A DNA stretch of 58,295 bases, from assembly GCF_030398335.1 (NCBI RefSeq), contig NZ_JAOAOP010000020.1, positions 1-58,295 of the forward strand, given 5' to 3'. This DNA is from Aquibium sp. A9E412 (GTDB lineage Bacteria > Pseudomonadota > Alphaproteobacteria > Rhizobiales > Rhizobiaceae). Position 1 is the stretch's first letter. Each line of letters begins with the position of its first letter. A program made the position numbers and the translations under genes. This document shows, one piece after another, positions 27,261-37,716 of this stretch. The notes under the pieces were generated by a model. That model saw only the letters and a list, made by a program, of their open reading frames with translations, did no database searches and was not told where the DNA came from.

Positions 27261-28136
27261 TCAGTCCTCGTCGCGCCGCTCGGCGAGCGCCTCGGCCAGC
27301 GAGACCCGGCCGCTGCCGCGCCGCGCCGGCTTCTGCTGGCTTTCGGCCGGCGCCCAGCCCGACAGCCAGACGATGCGGAAGGTGGCCGGAATGCGCCCGT
27401 CGGCCTCGGCGAAGCGCTCGGCGTAGATCTCGGCGGCACGCAGGAACAGCGCGCGCGGCGCGAAGCGCCGGCCGCGCTCGGCGAGCGCGCTGGTCGCGCC
27501 CATCGCGCGCAGGTCGCGCATCAGGTCGAACATCGTGTCGTAGCGCACCCGGACCGTCTCGACGTCGCTGACGGGCAGGGCGAAGCCGGCGCGCTGCAAA
27601 AGGCCGCCGGCGTCGCGCACGTCGGCGAAGGGCAGCACGCGCGGCGTCGCGCCGCCGGCAAGCTCGGCTTCCGCCGCGAGCAGGCTCTCGCGCAGCTCGT
27701 CCAGCGTGCCGGCGCCGGCCATCGCGCCGACGAACAGCCCGTCCGGCCGGAGCGCGCGGCGGATCTGCACCAGCAGGCCCGGTACGTCGTTGACCTCGTG
27801 CAGGGTGAGCAGGCTGACGGCGAGGTCGAGGCTGCCGGGCGCCAGCGGCACGTGCTCCGGCTGCGCGAGGATGCCGTCGTCCCCCGCCAGCAGCGCCGGG
27901 TCGGCCTCGACGCGCGTCACCGCGGCCACCTTGCCGCTGTCGCGCAGCGCCGCGGCGGCGTCGGGCGTCAGGCAGAACAGCGCGGCGGCATCGGCGAAGC
28001 GCCGCTCCACCGTCGCCAGCCGCTCGGCCAGGTCCTCGGCCGCGCGCCGCATCAGGAACCAGGCGCCGGCGTCGCCGATGGCGGCGGCGCGCCGCTTGCG
28101 GCCGAGAACGGCCGGTGTATCGACCAGGGTCTGCAT
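27261..28136 (-). CDS. class I SAM-dependent methyltransferase (BioC / NDUFAF5-like)
   Basis: A 291-aa methyltransferase. The Rossmann core is recognisable (SLDLAVSLLTLHEVNDVPGLLVQIRRALRPDGLFVGAMAG), resembling the alphaproteobacterial homologue of the complex I assembly factor NDUFAF5 and of BioC. The glycine-rich motif I is degenerate. The start MQTLVDTP at 28136 is preferred; an ATG four codons upstream is possible. Divergent from comF. The methylated substrate is not known. Confidence 0.85.
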   Translation of the reverse strand: MQTLVDTPAVLGRKRRAAAIGDAGAWFLMRRAAEDLAERLATVERRFADAAALFCLTPDAAAALRDSGKVAAVTRVEADPALLAGDDGILAQPEHVPLAPGSLDLAVSLLTLHEVNDVPGLLVQIRRALRPDGLFVGAMAGAGTLDELRESLLAAEAELAGGATPRVLPFADVRDAGGLLQRAGFALPVSDVETVRVRYDTMFDLMRDLRAMGATSALAERGRRFAPRALFLRAAEIYAERFAEADGRIPATFRIVWLSGWAPAESQQKPARRGSGRVSLAEALAERRDED

Positions 28137-28249
28137 TGCGCCTATCATCCGGTTTCGCGCCCCTCATCTAGGGCCGACCAGCCTTTAGAGCAAAGCCGCG
28201 CCGGATTGAACCGCGCGGCAGCGGGCGCGACGGGAGGGAGGGTGGAGCC

Positions 28250-29020
28250 ATGCCCGCGCATGCGCTCGCGCGGCGGCTTGCCGACTGGCCGAAGCGGCTG
28301 CTGTTTCCGCCGGTCTGCCTCGGCTGCCGCAACCTGGTGGCCGAACCGGGAACGCTGTGTCCCGAATGCTGGCCGGCGCTGACCTTTCTCGAACGGCCGT
28401 GGTGCGAGGTGCTCGGCACGCCGTTCGCCTACGACATGGGCGACGGCTTCCTGTCGGCCGGCGCCATCGCCGAGCCGCCGCCCTTCGCCCGGGCGCGGGC
28501 TGCCGTCGCCTATCGCGGCACCGCGCGGCGCATGGTGCAGGGGCTGAAGTTCCGCGACCGCACCGACCTGGCGCCGTGGATGGCGCGCTGGATGCTGCGC
28601 GTCGGCGGCGAGCTGATCGGGCCCGATGCCGTGGTGGTGCCGGTGCCGCTGCACCGCCGGCGCCTGCTGGCGCGCCGCTTCAACCAGTCGGCCGAGCTCG
28701 CCCGCGCCGTCGCCGCCCAGGCCGGCCTCGCCTTCGAGCCCGACGTGCTGGTGCGCGTCAGGCCGACGCGCCGGCAGGTCGGGCTCGGCGCGCGCGAGCG
28801 GGCGGAGAATGTGCGCGGCGCCTTCCGCGTGCCGCCCGAACACGAGATCGGCGTGCGCGGCCGGCGCGTGATCGCCGTCGACGACGTGCTGACGACCGGC
28901 GCCACGGTGGCCGCCGCGGCGCGGGCGCTGAAGCGCGGCGGCGCCACCGCCGTCGACGTGCTGACCTTCGCCCGGGTTCTGCCGGGGGACTTCCGGGCCG
29001 ACGAGGCAGGCCCTATATAA
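28250..29020 (+). CDS. ComF-family phosphoribosyltransferase-like protein
   Basis: A 256-aa ComF/GntX homologue. The N-terminal zinc ribbon has Cys23-x2-Cys26 and Cys37-x2-Cys40; the C-terminal type I PRTase domain has the PRPP loop VIAVDDVLTTGAT and the LARRFNQS block. In competent bacteria ComF aids DNA uptake; its role in alphaproteobacteria is open. It precedes grxC by 55 bp. Confidence 0.93.
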   Translation: MPAHALARRLADWPKRLLFPPVCLGCRNLVAEPGTLCPECWPALTFLERPWCEVLGTPFAYDMGDGFLSAGAIAEPPPFARARAAVAYRGTARRMVQGLKFRDRTDLAPWMARWMLRVGGELIGPDAVVVPVPLHRRRLLARRFNQSAELARAVAAQAGLAFEPDVLVRVRPTRRQVGLGARERAENVRGAFRVPPEHEIGVRGRRVIAVDDVLTTGATVAAAARALKRGGATAVDVLTFARVLPGDFRADEAGPI

Positions 29021-29075
29021 GGCCGGGCCGGCGGCACCGCGCCGGCGGACGGACGAGGAGAGGCGCGAGCGCCCG

Positions 29076-29351
29076 ATGGTCGAGGTGACGATCTACACCC
29101 GCGCGATGTGCGGCTACTGCACGGCGGCCAAGCGCCTGCTGGACGACAAGGGCGTCGCCTATGTCGAGCGCGACGCCAGCCGGGAGCCGGCGCTGCGCCA
29201 GGAGATGATCCAGCGCGCCAACGGGCGCATGACCTTCCCGCAGATCTTCATCGGCGAGCGCCATGTCGGCGGCTCCGACGAGCTGCACGCGCTGGAGCGC
29301 GCCGGCCGGCTCGACGCGCTGCTCGCCGAGGCGCCGGGAGGCGCGGCATGA
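29076..29351 (+). CDS. grxC: glutaredoxin 3
   Basis: Thiol-disulfide oxidoreductase of 91 residues with the dithiol active site Cys12-Gly-Tyr-Cys15, the cis-proline TFPQIFIG and the glutathione-binding GGSDE motif. The stop overlaps the next gene's ATG (ATGA), giving translational coupling with the nitrilase-family amidase. A redox role linked to glutathione suits that partner. Confidence 0.95.
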   Translation: MVEVTIYTRAMCGYCTAAKRLLDDKGVAYVERDASREPALRQEMIQRANGRMTFPQIFIGERHVGGSDELHALERAGRLDALLAEAPGGAA

Positions 29352-30220
29352 GCGGGCTGCGCGTCGCGGCGGTGCAGATGCGCTCGGGCATGGACCCGGC
29401 GCGCAACCTGGCCGACTTCGAGGCGCTGGTGCGCCGCGCCGCCGGCGAGGGCGCGGCTTATGTGCAGACGCCGGAGATGACCGGCGCGCTGGTGCGCCGC
29501 CGCGCCGACCTGATGCAGCGCATCCACGCGCCCGGCGACGATCCGCTGGTCGCGCGCGCGGGCGCGCTGGCCGGCGAACTCGGCATCCACCTGCATGTCG
29601 GCTCGACCGCCGTCGCGCTCGACGGCGGCAAGGTCGCCAACCGCGCCTTCCTGTTCGGCCCCGACGGCGGGCAGATCGCCACCTACGACAAGATCCACAT
29701 GTTCGACGTCGATCTCGACAATGGCGAGAGCTGGCGCGAATCGGAGACCTACCGGCCGGGCGAGCGCACGGTGGTGGCGCGGCTGCCCTTCGCGACGCTC
29801 GGCCTGGCCGTGTGCTACGACGTGCGCTTCCCGCATCTGTTCCGCGACCAGGCGCTGGCCGGGGCCGAGGTGCTGACGGTGCCGGCCGCCTTCACCCGGC
29901 AGACCGGCGAGGCGCACTGGCACGTGCTGCTGCGCGCCCGCGCCATCGAGAACGGCGCCTTCGTCGTCGCCGCCGCCCAGGGCGGCCGGCACGAGGACGG
30001 CCGCGAGACCTACGGCCATTCGCTGATCGTCGACCCGTGGGGCCGCGTCCTGGCCGAGGCGGCCGGCGACGCGCCGGGCGTGGTGGTCGCCGAGATCGAT
30101 CCGGCCGCGGCGGCGGCCGCGCGCGGCAAGGTGCCGAACCTGAAGAACGCCAGGCCCTACCGCGTCGAGACGGCGGACGCCGCAAGCGCGCCGGCGGCGG
30201 CGCGCCGGGCGGCGTCATGA
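29348..30220 (+). CDS. carbon-nitrogen hydrolase (Nit1/Nit2-like, deaminated-glutathione amidase type)
   Basis: Nitrilase-superfamily amidase of 290 residues with the catalytic triad Glu43 (TPEMTGAL), Lys115 ([10 protein letters not shown]) and Cys156 (AVCYDVRFP). The [10 protein letters not shown] and CYDVRFP motifs are those of Nit1/Nit2 enzymes, which hydrolyse deaminated glutathione or omega-amides in metabolite repair. Adjacency to grxC fits a glutathione connection. Coupled by ATGA overlaps at both ends. Confidence 0.92.
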   Translation: MSGLRVAAVQMRSGMDPARNLADFEALVRRAAGEGAAYVQTPEMTGALVRRRADLMQRIHAPGDDPLVARAGALAGELGIHLHVGSTAVALDGGKVANRAFLFGPDGGQIATYDKIHMFDVDLDNGESWRESETYRPGERTVVARLPFATLGLAVCYDVRFPHLFRDQALAGAEVLTVPAAFTRQTGEAHWHVLLRARAIENGAFVVAAAQGGRHEDGRETYGHSLIVDPWGRVLAEAAGDAPGVVVAEIDPAAAAAARGKVPNLKNARPYRVETADAASAPAAARRAAS

Positions 30221-30642
30221 TCCGCTTCTCGCTGGTGTGTGACCGGGAGCACGGCTTCGAGGCGTGGTTCCGCAACGGCGAGGACTACGACACGCAGCGC
30301 CGCCGCGGCCTCGTCGCGTGCCCCGAATGCGGCTCGTCGAAGGTCGACAAGGCGCTGATGGCGCCGGCCGTGGCGAGCGGCCGCAAGGAGCAGCGCGTCG
30401 CGCTGGCGATGAGCGAGGAGCAGCGCAAGCTGCTCGCCCGGCTGAAGACGGTGACCGACAAGCTGCGCGAAAGCGCCGACTATGTCGGCGACCGGTTCGC
30501 CGAGGAGGCGCGCAAGATCCACTTCGGCGAGATCGAGGCGCGCGGCATCTACGGCGAGGCGACGCTCGAGGAGGCCAAGGGGCTGATCGAGGACGGCGTC
30601 GCGGTGCTGCCGATGCCGCGGCTGCCCGACGAGCGCAACTGA
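30217..30642 (+). CDS. DUF1178-family protein
   Basis: A 141-aa protein of the DUF1178 family: conserved N-terminus [19 protein letters not shown], a [18 protein letters not shown] zinc-ribbon-like CxxC, and a C-terminal [16 protein letters not shown] block. Function unknown. Its start overlaps the amidase stop (ATGA), continuing the comF-grxC-amidase unit. Confidence 0.92.
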   Translation: MIRFSLVCDREHGFEAWFRNGEDYDTQRRRGLVACPECGSSKVDKALMAPAVASGRKEQRVALAMSEEQRKLLARLKTVTDKLRESADYVGDRFAEEARKIHFGEIEARGIYGEATLEEAKGLIEDGVAVLPMPRLPDERN

Positions 30643-30679
30643 GCCCGGCCGGGCGCGCCGACGAAAGACGGAGCCCGCA

Positions 30680-32164
30680 ATGACCAGACACGACCCGACC
30701 TTCGCCTTCGACAACAGCTATGCGCGCGAGCTGGACGGCCTGTTCGTGCCGTGGCAGGGCGCCGCGGTGCCGCAGCCGCGCATGCTGCGCTTCAACCGGG
30801 CGCTGGCCGCCGAGCTCGGCCTCGACGCCGCGGCGCTCGACGGCGACGCCGGCGCGGCCATCTTCGCCGGCTCGGTCAGCCCGGACGGGGCCGCGCCGCT
30901 CGCCATGGCCTATGCCGGCCACCAGTTCGGCGGTTTCTCGCCGCAGCTCGGCGACGGCCGCGCCCTCCTCGTCGGCGAGGTGATCGACCGGCACGGCCGG
31001 CGCCGCGATATCCATCTGAAGGGCTCGGGCCAGACGCCGTTCTCGCGCGGCGGCGACGGCAAGGCCGTGCTCGGGCCGGTGCTCAGGGAATACCTCGTCG
31101 GCGAGGCGATGCACGCGCTCGGGGTGCCGACGACCCGGGCGCTGGCCGCGGTGACGACCGGCGAGGAGGTGCGCCGCGACGGCATGAAGCCGGGCGCCGT
31201 GCTCGCCCGCGTCGCCGCCTCGCACCTGCGCGTCGGCACCTTCCAGTTCTTCGCCGTGCGCGACGATCCCGACAAGCTGCGCCGGCTCGCCGACTATGCC
31301 ATCGCGCGCCATCATCCCGACCTCGCAGGCCGCGACGACCGCTATCTGGCGCTGTTGACGCGCGTGCGCGACGCGCAGGCCGCGCTCGTCGCGCAGTGGA
31401 TGCTGGTCGGCTTCGTGCACGGCGTGATGAACACCGACAACATGACGATCTCCGGCGAGACCATCGACTACGGCCCCTGCGCCTTCCTCGACGCCTACGA
31501 TCCTGGCGCCGTGTTCAGCTCGATCGACCAGTTCGGCCGCTACGCCTACGCCAACCAGCCGGCGATCGCGCAGTGGAACCTGGCGCGCTTCGCCGAGACG
31601 CTGCTCGGCCTGATCGACGGCGCGGACCGCGAGCGGGCGGTGCGGCTGGCGAGCGAGGCGGTCAACGCCTTCCCGCAGATCTATCGCGAGGCATGGCTCG
31701 TGCGGCTGCGCGGCAAGTTCGGCCTGGCCGAGGCGCGCGACGGCGACGCGGCGCTGGCCGACGGCCTGTTCCAGGCGATGGAGGGGCAGGGCGTCGACTT
31801 CACCAAGCTCTTCCGCGCGCTCGCCACCGCGGTGCGCGGCGACGCGGCGCCGGCCAGGGCGCTGTTCGCCGATCCGGTGGCCGGTTTCGACGCGTGGCTC
31901 GCGCGCTATCGCGCGCGGTTCGCCGAGGAGGCGATGCCGGCGGACGCGCGCGCGGCCGCGATGGACGCGGTCAACCCGCTCTACATTCCGCGCAACCACC
32001 TGGTCGAGGAAGCGCTGGAGGCGGCGCTCGCCGGCGACATGGCGCCGTTCGACCGGCTGCTTGCCGCCGTCACCGATCCGTATCGGCCGCGCCCGGGGCT
32101 CGAGCGCCATGCCGAGCCGGCGCCGGCCGACTTCGGCCCCTACACGACCTTCTGCGGCACCTGA
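30680..32164 (+). CDS. selO: protein adenylyltransferase SelO (YdiU)
   Basis: Pseudokinase-fold AMPylator that modifies redox proteins. The 494 residues show the family N-terminus [16 protein letters not shown], the nucleotide region [12 protein letters not shown]..., the ATP lysine Lys114 in [20 protein letters not shown] (positions 110-129), the [20 protein letters not shown] catalytic/metal block and a C-terminal Cys (TFCGT) in place of the Sec of eukaryotic SelO. 37 bp after the DUF1178 gene; probably the end of this unit. Confidence 0.95.
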   Translation: MTRHDPTFAFDNSYARELDGLFVPWQGAAVPQPRMLRFNRALAAELGLDAAALDGDAGAAIFAGSVSPDGAAPLAMAYAGHQFGGFSPQLGDGRALLVGEVIDRHGRRRDIHLKGSGQTPFSRGGDGKAVLGPVLREYLVGEAMHALGVPTTRALAAVTTGEEVRRDGMKPGAVLARVAASHLRVGTFQFFAVRDDPDKLRRLADYAIARHHPDLAGRDDRYLALLTRVRDAQAALVAQWMLVGFVHGVMNTDNMTISGETIDYGPCAFLDAYDPGAVFSSIDQFGRYAYANQPAIAQWNLARFAETLLGLIDGADRERAVRLASEAVNAFPQIYREAWLVRLRGKFGLAEARDGDAALADGLFQAMEGQGVDFTKLFRALATAVRGDAAPARALFADPVAGFDAWLARYRARFAEEAMPADARAAAMDAVNPLYIPRNHLVEEALEAALAGDMAPFDRLLAAVTDPYRPRPGLERHAEPAPADFGPYTTFCGT

Positions 32165-32275
32165 GGCGAGCGGCGTGACCGGCAGGGCGCAGGAAACGCG
32201 GGCGGCGGACGCGCGGATTTTGCGGCGGGCGCGGAAACCCGGCATACTCCGGCGACCGGAATCGACAGGTGCACG

Positions 32276-33097
32276 ATGAACGAGACGGCCGCTCCCGCCC
32301 GCCCAGACACCGCCGCGCCCGCGGCGCGCCGCCGGCGCTCGCGCGTCAGCGGCATCGACCGCGTGATGCAGATCCTCGACGAGCTGCAGGAGCGCGGCGC
32401 GGCGGCCACCGCCTACGACCTGGCGCGGGCGATCGACGCGCCGCTGTCGACCATCTACACCATCGTCGACGACATGGTGGACAAGTCGCTCTTGACGCGC
32501 GACGCCGACGGCGCGGTGTGGTTCGGTCCGCGCCTCTACCATTACGGGCTCGCCTACGAGCGCTCGGTCGACATGCTGACCATCGCCAAGCAGAAGATGG
32601 CCGAGCTCAACCGCACGACCGGCGAGACGGTGCAGATCTGCGGCCGCGACGGCGACTACATGGTGGTGCTGGCGATGGCCGAGGGCAACGACCACTTCCA
32701 GGTCACCTCGCGCGTGGGATCGCGCGTGCCGCTCAACTGGACGGCTTCGGGACGGCTCCTGGTCGGCCACCTGCCGGATGCCGAGCGCTGCGCCATCTTC
32801 GCGCACGGCGCGCGCGTCTCGCCGACCGGACGCGCCGACGTCGATCCGGCCAGCCTGTCGGCGCAGGCGGCGCGGGCGCTGCGCGAGGGCGTGTGCGTGC
32901 AGGCCGGCGAATCCGACTATTCCGTCGCCTGCATCGCCGCGCCGATCGTCGACGCGGCGGGCGCCTGCGTGGCGACGATCTCCATCGTGCTGCCGGAGTT
33001 CAAGGTGCAGGAGGACCGGGCGCGCTACTTCAAGGCGGTGCGCGAGGCGGCCGCCGAGATCGAGGAGCGTGTCGGCTGGCGGCGCCAGCGCGGCTAG
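32276..33097 (+). CDS. IclR-family transcriptional regulator
   Basis: A 273-aa regulator: N-terminal winged helix (about residues 25-85, SGIDRVMQILDELQERGAAA ... DLARAIDAPLSTIYTIVDDM) and a C-terminal effector-binding domain (about 95-265). It converges on the ridA end of the leftward ABC-transporter operon and probably controls it; two direct repeats that may be its sites are at 41402-41433. Its TAG stop codon is part of repeat copy B. Confidence 0.92.
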   Translation: MNETAAPARPDTAAPAARRRRSRVSGIDRVMQILDELQERGAAATAYDLARAIDAPLSTIYTIVDDMVDKSLLTRDADGAVWFGPRLYHYGLAYERSVDMLTIAKQKMAELNRTTGETVQICGRDGDYMVVLAMAEGNDHFQVTSRVGSRVPLNWTASGRLLVGHLPDAERCAIFAHGARVSPTGRADVDPASLSAQAARALREGVCVQAGESDYSVACIAAPIVDAAGACVATISIVLPEFKVQEDRARYFKAVREAAAEIEERVGWRRQRG

Positions 33098-33200
33098 TGC
33101 GTTTCCAGGCGACGTGGAAACCGGTTCGCCGTCCGCAAACGCGTCAAGACAACAAGTCGGAGCCGATCTGCGAGTCCGTGAATGGCAGAACGGCTCCAAG
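33095..33200. repeat. R1 dispersed repeat, copy B
   Basis: Full-length copy in the same orientation as A. It begins tagtgcgtttccaggcgacg, where copy C's reverse complement reads tagagcgtttcccggcgacg, so the iclR stop codon is the first triplet of the repeat. It ends 'cagaacggctccaag'. It separates the convergent iclR and ridA genes. Confidence 0.9.
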
Positions 33201-33215
33201 CCGGCGGCGCGGCCG

Positions 33216-33716
33216 TCACTCCACGGCGACGATCGCCTCGATCTCGACCGTGATGTTGCCCGGCAGCGAGCCGAAGCCGACGGCCGAGCGGGCATGGCGC
33301 CCGGCGGCGCCGAACACGTCGTTCATCAGGTCGGACGCGCCGTTGATGACGCGCGGGTGCTGCTCGAAGTCGAGATCGGCGTTGACCATGCCGAACAGCT
33401 TGACGACGCGGCGCACGCGGCCGAGATCGCCAAGCGCCTCGTGCATGACCGCGATCAGGTTGACGGCGGTCAGCCGGGCGTGGGCGTAGGCCTCGTCCGT
33501 GCTCACCTGGCGGCCGACCTTGCCGGTGTGCAGCCGGCCGTCCGCCTCGCGCGGGCCCTGGCCGGACAGGTACAAGAGCGGCCCCTCGCGCACATGGGTG
33601 AGGAAGTTGGCCACCGGCGGCGGCGCCGGCGGCAGCGCGATGCCGAGCGCCGCAAGCCGCTCGTAGGGTGTCGCGCGCGTCGGGCTCTCGGCGCCGGTGT
33701 CGAATGCCTGGGACAA
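33216..33716 (-). CDS. RidA-family enamine/imine deaminase
   Basis: Hydrolyses reactive 2-aminoacrylate and other enamines to ketoacids and ammonia. The 166-aa protein is at the longer end of the YjgF/RidA group; its C-terminal HARSAVGFGSLPGNITVEIEAI carries the conserved Arg and Glu that bind and protonate the substrate. It is the last gene of the operon that begins with a D-cysteine desulfhydrase-like PLP enzyme, whose chemistry releases aminoacrylate, so a clean-up role is plausible. Confidence 0.92.
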   Translation of the reverse strand: MSQAFDTGAESPTRATPYERLAALGIALPPAPPPVANFLTHVREGPLLYLSGQGPREADGRLHTGKVGRQVSTDEAYAHARLTAVNLIAVMHEALGDLGRVRRVVKLFGMVNADLDFEQHPRVINGASDLMNDVFGAAGRHARSAVGFGSLPGNITVEIEAIVAVE

Positions 33717-33762
33717 GACGAAGCTCCTCGTGGATCGGGCGGGGCGGGCGCGGGGCCCGCGG

Positions 33763-34724
33763 TCAGAAGGCGTTGTGGCAGGCGACCTCGGCGCCGGACG
33801 GATGGCGCCGCAGCAGCGGCCGCTCGCGCGTGCAGCGCTCGCTGGCCAGCGGGCAGCGCGGATGGAAGGCGCAGCCCGACGGCGGCGCGAGCGGCGTCGG
33901 CACCTCGCCCTTCAGCGTGTCGCGCGGCGCCAGCCGGCGCGCCGGATCGGGCACCGGCACCGCCTCGAGCAGCGCCCGGGTGTAGGGATGCACCGGGCCG
34001 GAGAACAGCGTCTCCTTGTCGGCGATCTCGACCAGCCGGCCGAGATACATCACCGCCACCCGGTCGCTGATGTGCTGCACGACGCCGAGGTCGTGGGCGA
34101 TGAACAGGTAGGCCAGGCCGCGCTCGGCCTTGATCTCGGCCATCAGGTTGATGACCTGGGCCTGGATCGACACGTCGAGCGCGGAGACCGGCTCGTCGGC
34201 GACGATCAGCGCCGGATCGAGGGCGAGCGCGCGGGCGATCGCCAGGCGCTGGCGCTGGCCGCCGGAGAACTGCGAGGGCACGTTGGCCATCTGGTCGGGT
34301 CGCAGGCCGACGCGCTCGAACAGCTCCGCCACCCGCCGGCGACGCTCGGCGGCATCGCCGATGCCATGCACGACGAGCGGCTCGGTGACGATGTCGCCGG
34401 CGCGCTGGCGCGGGTCGAGCGAGCCGTAGGGGTCCTGGAAGACCATCTGGAAGCGGCGGCGCAGCGGCCGCAGCTCGCCATGCGTGGCGTGCGCGATGTC
34501 GCGCCCCTCGAAGCGGACCTCGCCGGTGTCCGGCTCGAGAAGCCGCACGATCATCTTGCCGACCGTCGACTTGCCGCAGCCCGATTCGCCGACCAGGCCG
34601 AGCGTCTCGCCGGGCGCGATCGCGAAACTGACGTCGTCGACGGCGGTGACCGTCGCCTTGTGGCCGCCCATGCCGGTGGTGACGGCAAAGCGCTTCGACA
34701 GCCCCTTCGCTTCGAGCACGAACG

Positions 34725-34728
<4 letters not shown>
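33763..34728 (-). CDS. oligopeptide/dipeptide-type ABC transporter ATPase (DppF-like)
   Basis: ATPase of 321 residues: Walker A GESGCGKST (47-55), signature SGGQRQRLAIARAL, Walker B LIVADEPVSALD and the H-loop IAHDLGVVQHISD. The C-terminal oligopeptide-transporter extension with its cysteine cluster (CAFHPRCPLASERC) marks the Dpp/Opp subfamily. Start overlaps the DppD-like stop (ATGA). Pairs with the DppD-like ATPase on the two permeases. Confidence 0.94.
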
Positions 34729-35719
<991 letters not shown>

Positions 35720-35723
<4 letters not shown>

Positions 35724-36847
35724 GCCAGGCCCGCGCGCGCCAGCCGCTGCGGCGCGAAGACGTCGAGCGCGTTGTCGCGCAGGATGCGCCGCATGTCGGC
35801 GTCTGAGATGAAGCCGCAATGGTCGGTCATGTAGGTGAGCGTCTGGCGGTAGGTGCTCGAGCGCGCCACGTTGGGCATGTCGGAGCCCCACATGAAGCGG
35901 CCGCCGCCGAAGCGCTCGTAGAGCTGGCGGATGTGGCCGTGCGCCCGCGCATAGGGGTAGGGCAGGCGGCCGCCCCAGGCGATCGGGTAGAGGATCTCGG
36001 CCCACACCTGTCCCTCGCCGAGCAGCGCCTCGATGACGCCCGGCAGCGCGATGCGCTCGTCGTCGTCGGCGTAGAGCGCCGTCGGCAGGCCGTGCACGAG
36101 CACGTGGCGCAGCGCCGGAAAACGCTCGACGATCGCCGCGAGATGGCGCATCTCGTCGTCGTAGCCGCCGATCGGCGAGTTCGCCGAATGCACCCAGAAG
36201 ACCGGCAGGTCGAGCTGCTCGACCAGCGCCCACAGCGGATCGAAGGCGCGGTCAGACGGCAGCGTGCGGTAGCCGTTCCGGAACAGCCCGGTGGTGGTGA
36301 AGTAGAGCCCGGCCATGCCGTCCTCCTCGACCTGGCGGGCGAGGCGGGCAAGCTCGTCGTCGCGGAAGGCGAAGGCCTCCTCGACCTGCGCCAGGCCGAG
36401 GAAGCGGCCGGGATGCGCCTTGCCGGCGGCGGCGAAGTCGGCCGCCAGGTTGCCGTAGATGTGGTCGTTCTGCAGGATCGCGCCGGCGATGCCGGCATGG
36501 TCCATCTCGGCGACCAGCGTGTCGGCGTCGATCGACAGGTCGACCATGTGCGGCGGCAGGAACTGCACGTAGTGGTCCTCGCCGGCATGCGTCCACTCGA
36601 AGCGGCCGTTGCGCCCGGCGCGGAAGGAAACGTCGCGCGCCCGGCCGGCCTCGGACGGGTCGTCGGCGTCCCACAGCATGCGCGTGCCGACGACCGCGTG
36701 GTCGCGCCGGCGCCGGTAGGGCTGGTTGCCGTGCATGTGCATGGCCCGCTGCTGGTGAAGCCGGTGCGTCGCCACGTCGGGGAAACCGCAGGCGCCGGCA
36801 AGCGGCGGGAAGATGTGGGCGTGGCAGTCGATGATGCCGAAATCCAT
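35720..36847 (-). CDS. amidohydrolase family 2 protein (COG2159 type)
   Basis: TIM-barrel metal hydrolase or decarboxylase of 375 residues. Metal-binding DCHAH (7-11), a later HVLVHGLP histidine and the C-terminal aspartate in WGSDMPN are all present. Relatives include ACMSD and gamma-resorcylate decarboxylase as well as lactonases, so the reaction is not fixed by sequence. Embedded inside the ABC-transporter operon, between permease and ATPase genes, it very likely acts on the imported compound. Confidence 0.88.
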
Positions 36848-36864
36848 GGCAGGCCCTGTCTGTG

Positions 36865-37716
36865 CTATCGCTGGATGCCGGGGTCGAAATGGTCGCGCAG
36901 GCCGTCCCCGGTCAGGTTGAAGGCGAGCACGAGCAGCGAGATGGCGATGCCCGGCGCGACGACGAGGTGCGGCGCGATGGCGTAGAACTCGCGGCTGGCG
37001 CCGAGCATGGCGCCCCATTCGGGGGCCGGCGGCTGCACGCCGAGGCCGAGGAAGCCGAGCGCCGAGCCCACCAGCACCGCCTGGCCGGCGTTGAGGCTCA
37101 TCTCGATGACGATCACCGTCGAGGCGTTGGGCAGCACGTGGCGCAGCAGGATGCGCGTGTGGCTCATGCCGGTGGTGACGGCGGCGCTGACGAAGTCCTC
37201 CTCCTTGAGCTCGATGACCCGGGCGCGCATCAGCCGCGCGATCGGCGGGATGAAGCTCGCGGTGATGGCGACGGTCAGGCCGGTGGCGCTGGCGCCGACC
37301 GCGGCGGCGATGGCGATCGCCAGCACCAGGTTGGGCACGGTGAGCAGAAGGTCGACGAAGCCGGTGACGATGCGGTCGGTCAGGCCGCCGAAATAGCCGG
37401 CCACCGCGCCGAGCGCGACGCCGCCGAGGCCGGCGGCGAGCGTGGCGACGAGCGCGATCGACAGCGTGTAGCGGGTGCCGACGATGATGCGCGAGAGGAT
37501 GTCGCGGCCGACATTGTCGGTGCCGAGCAGATGCTCCGCCGAGGGCGGCTGCATCAGCGCGAACAGGTCCTGCGCGGCGGTGTCGTAGGGGGCGATGGCC
37601 GGGCCGAACAGCGCGAGCAGGACGAACAGGCCGAGCAGCCCGCCGCCGAGCCACAGATACAGGTTGAAGGACAGGCGGCGCCTGCGGCGGCGCCGGCCGG
37701 CAACGGCCTCAGGCAT
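36865..37716 (-). CDS. dipeptide-type ABC transporter permease (DppC-like)
   Basis: Inner-membrane permease of 283 residues: basic N-terminus (RRRRRRR) then a first helix and DIAPYDT-like OppC_N region, followed by five helices and the EAA loop (about AAVTTGMSHTRILLRHVLPN). HLLGTDNVGRDILSRIIVGTR is the DppC hallmark. Overlaps dppB by 8 bp. Confidence 0.94.
   Translation of the reverse strand: MPEAVAGRRRRRRRLSFNLYLWLGGGLLGLFVLLALFGPAIAPYDTAAQDLFALMQPPSAEHLLGTDNVGRDILSRIIVGTRYTLSIALVATLAAGLGGVALGAVAGYFGGLTDRIVTGFVDLLLTVPNLVLAIAIAAAVGASATGLTVAITASFIPPIARLMRARVIELKEEDFVSAAVTTGMSHTRILLRHVLPNASTVIVIEMSLNAGQAVLVGSALGFLGLGVQPPAPEWGAMLGASREFYAIAPHLVVAPGIAISLLVLAFNLTGDGLRDHFDPGIQR

Noticed and set aside
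28176-28230. Further R1/R2 copy at 'ctttagagcaaagccgcgccgg'
   Set aside because: Only the TAGAGC hexamer and a short run match; below what can be supported.
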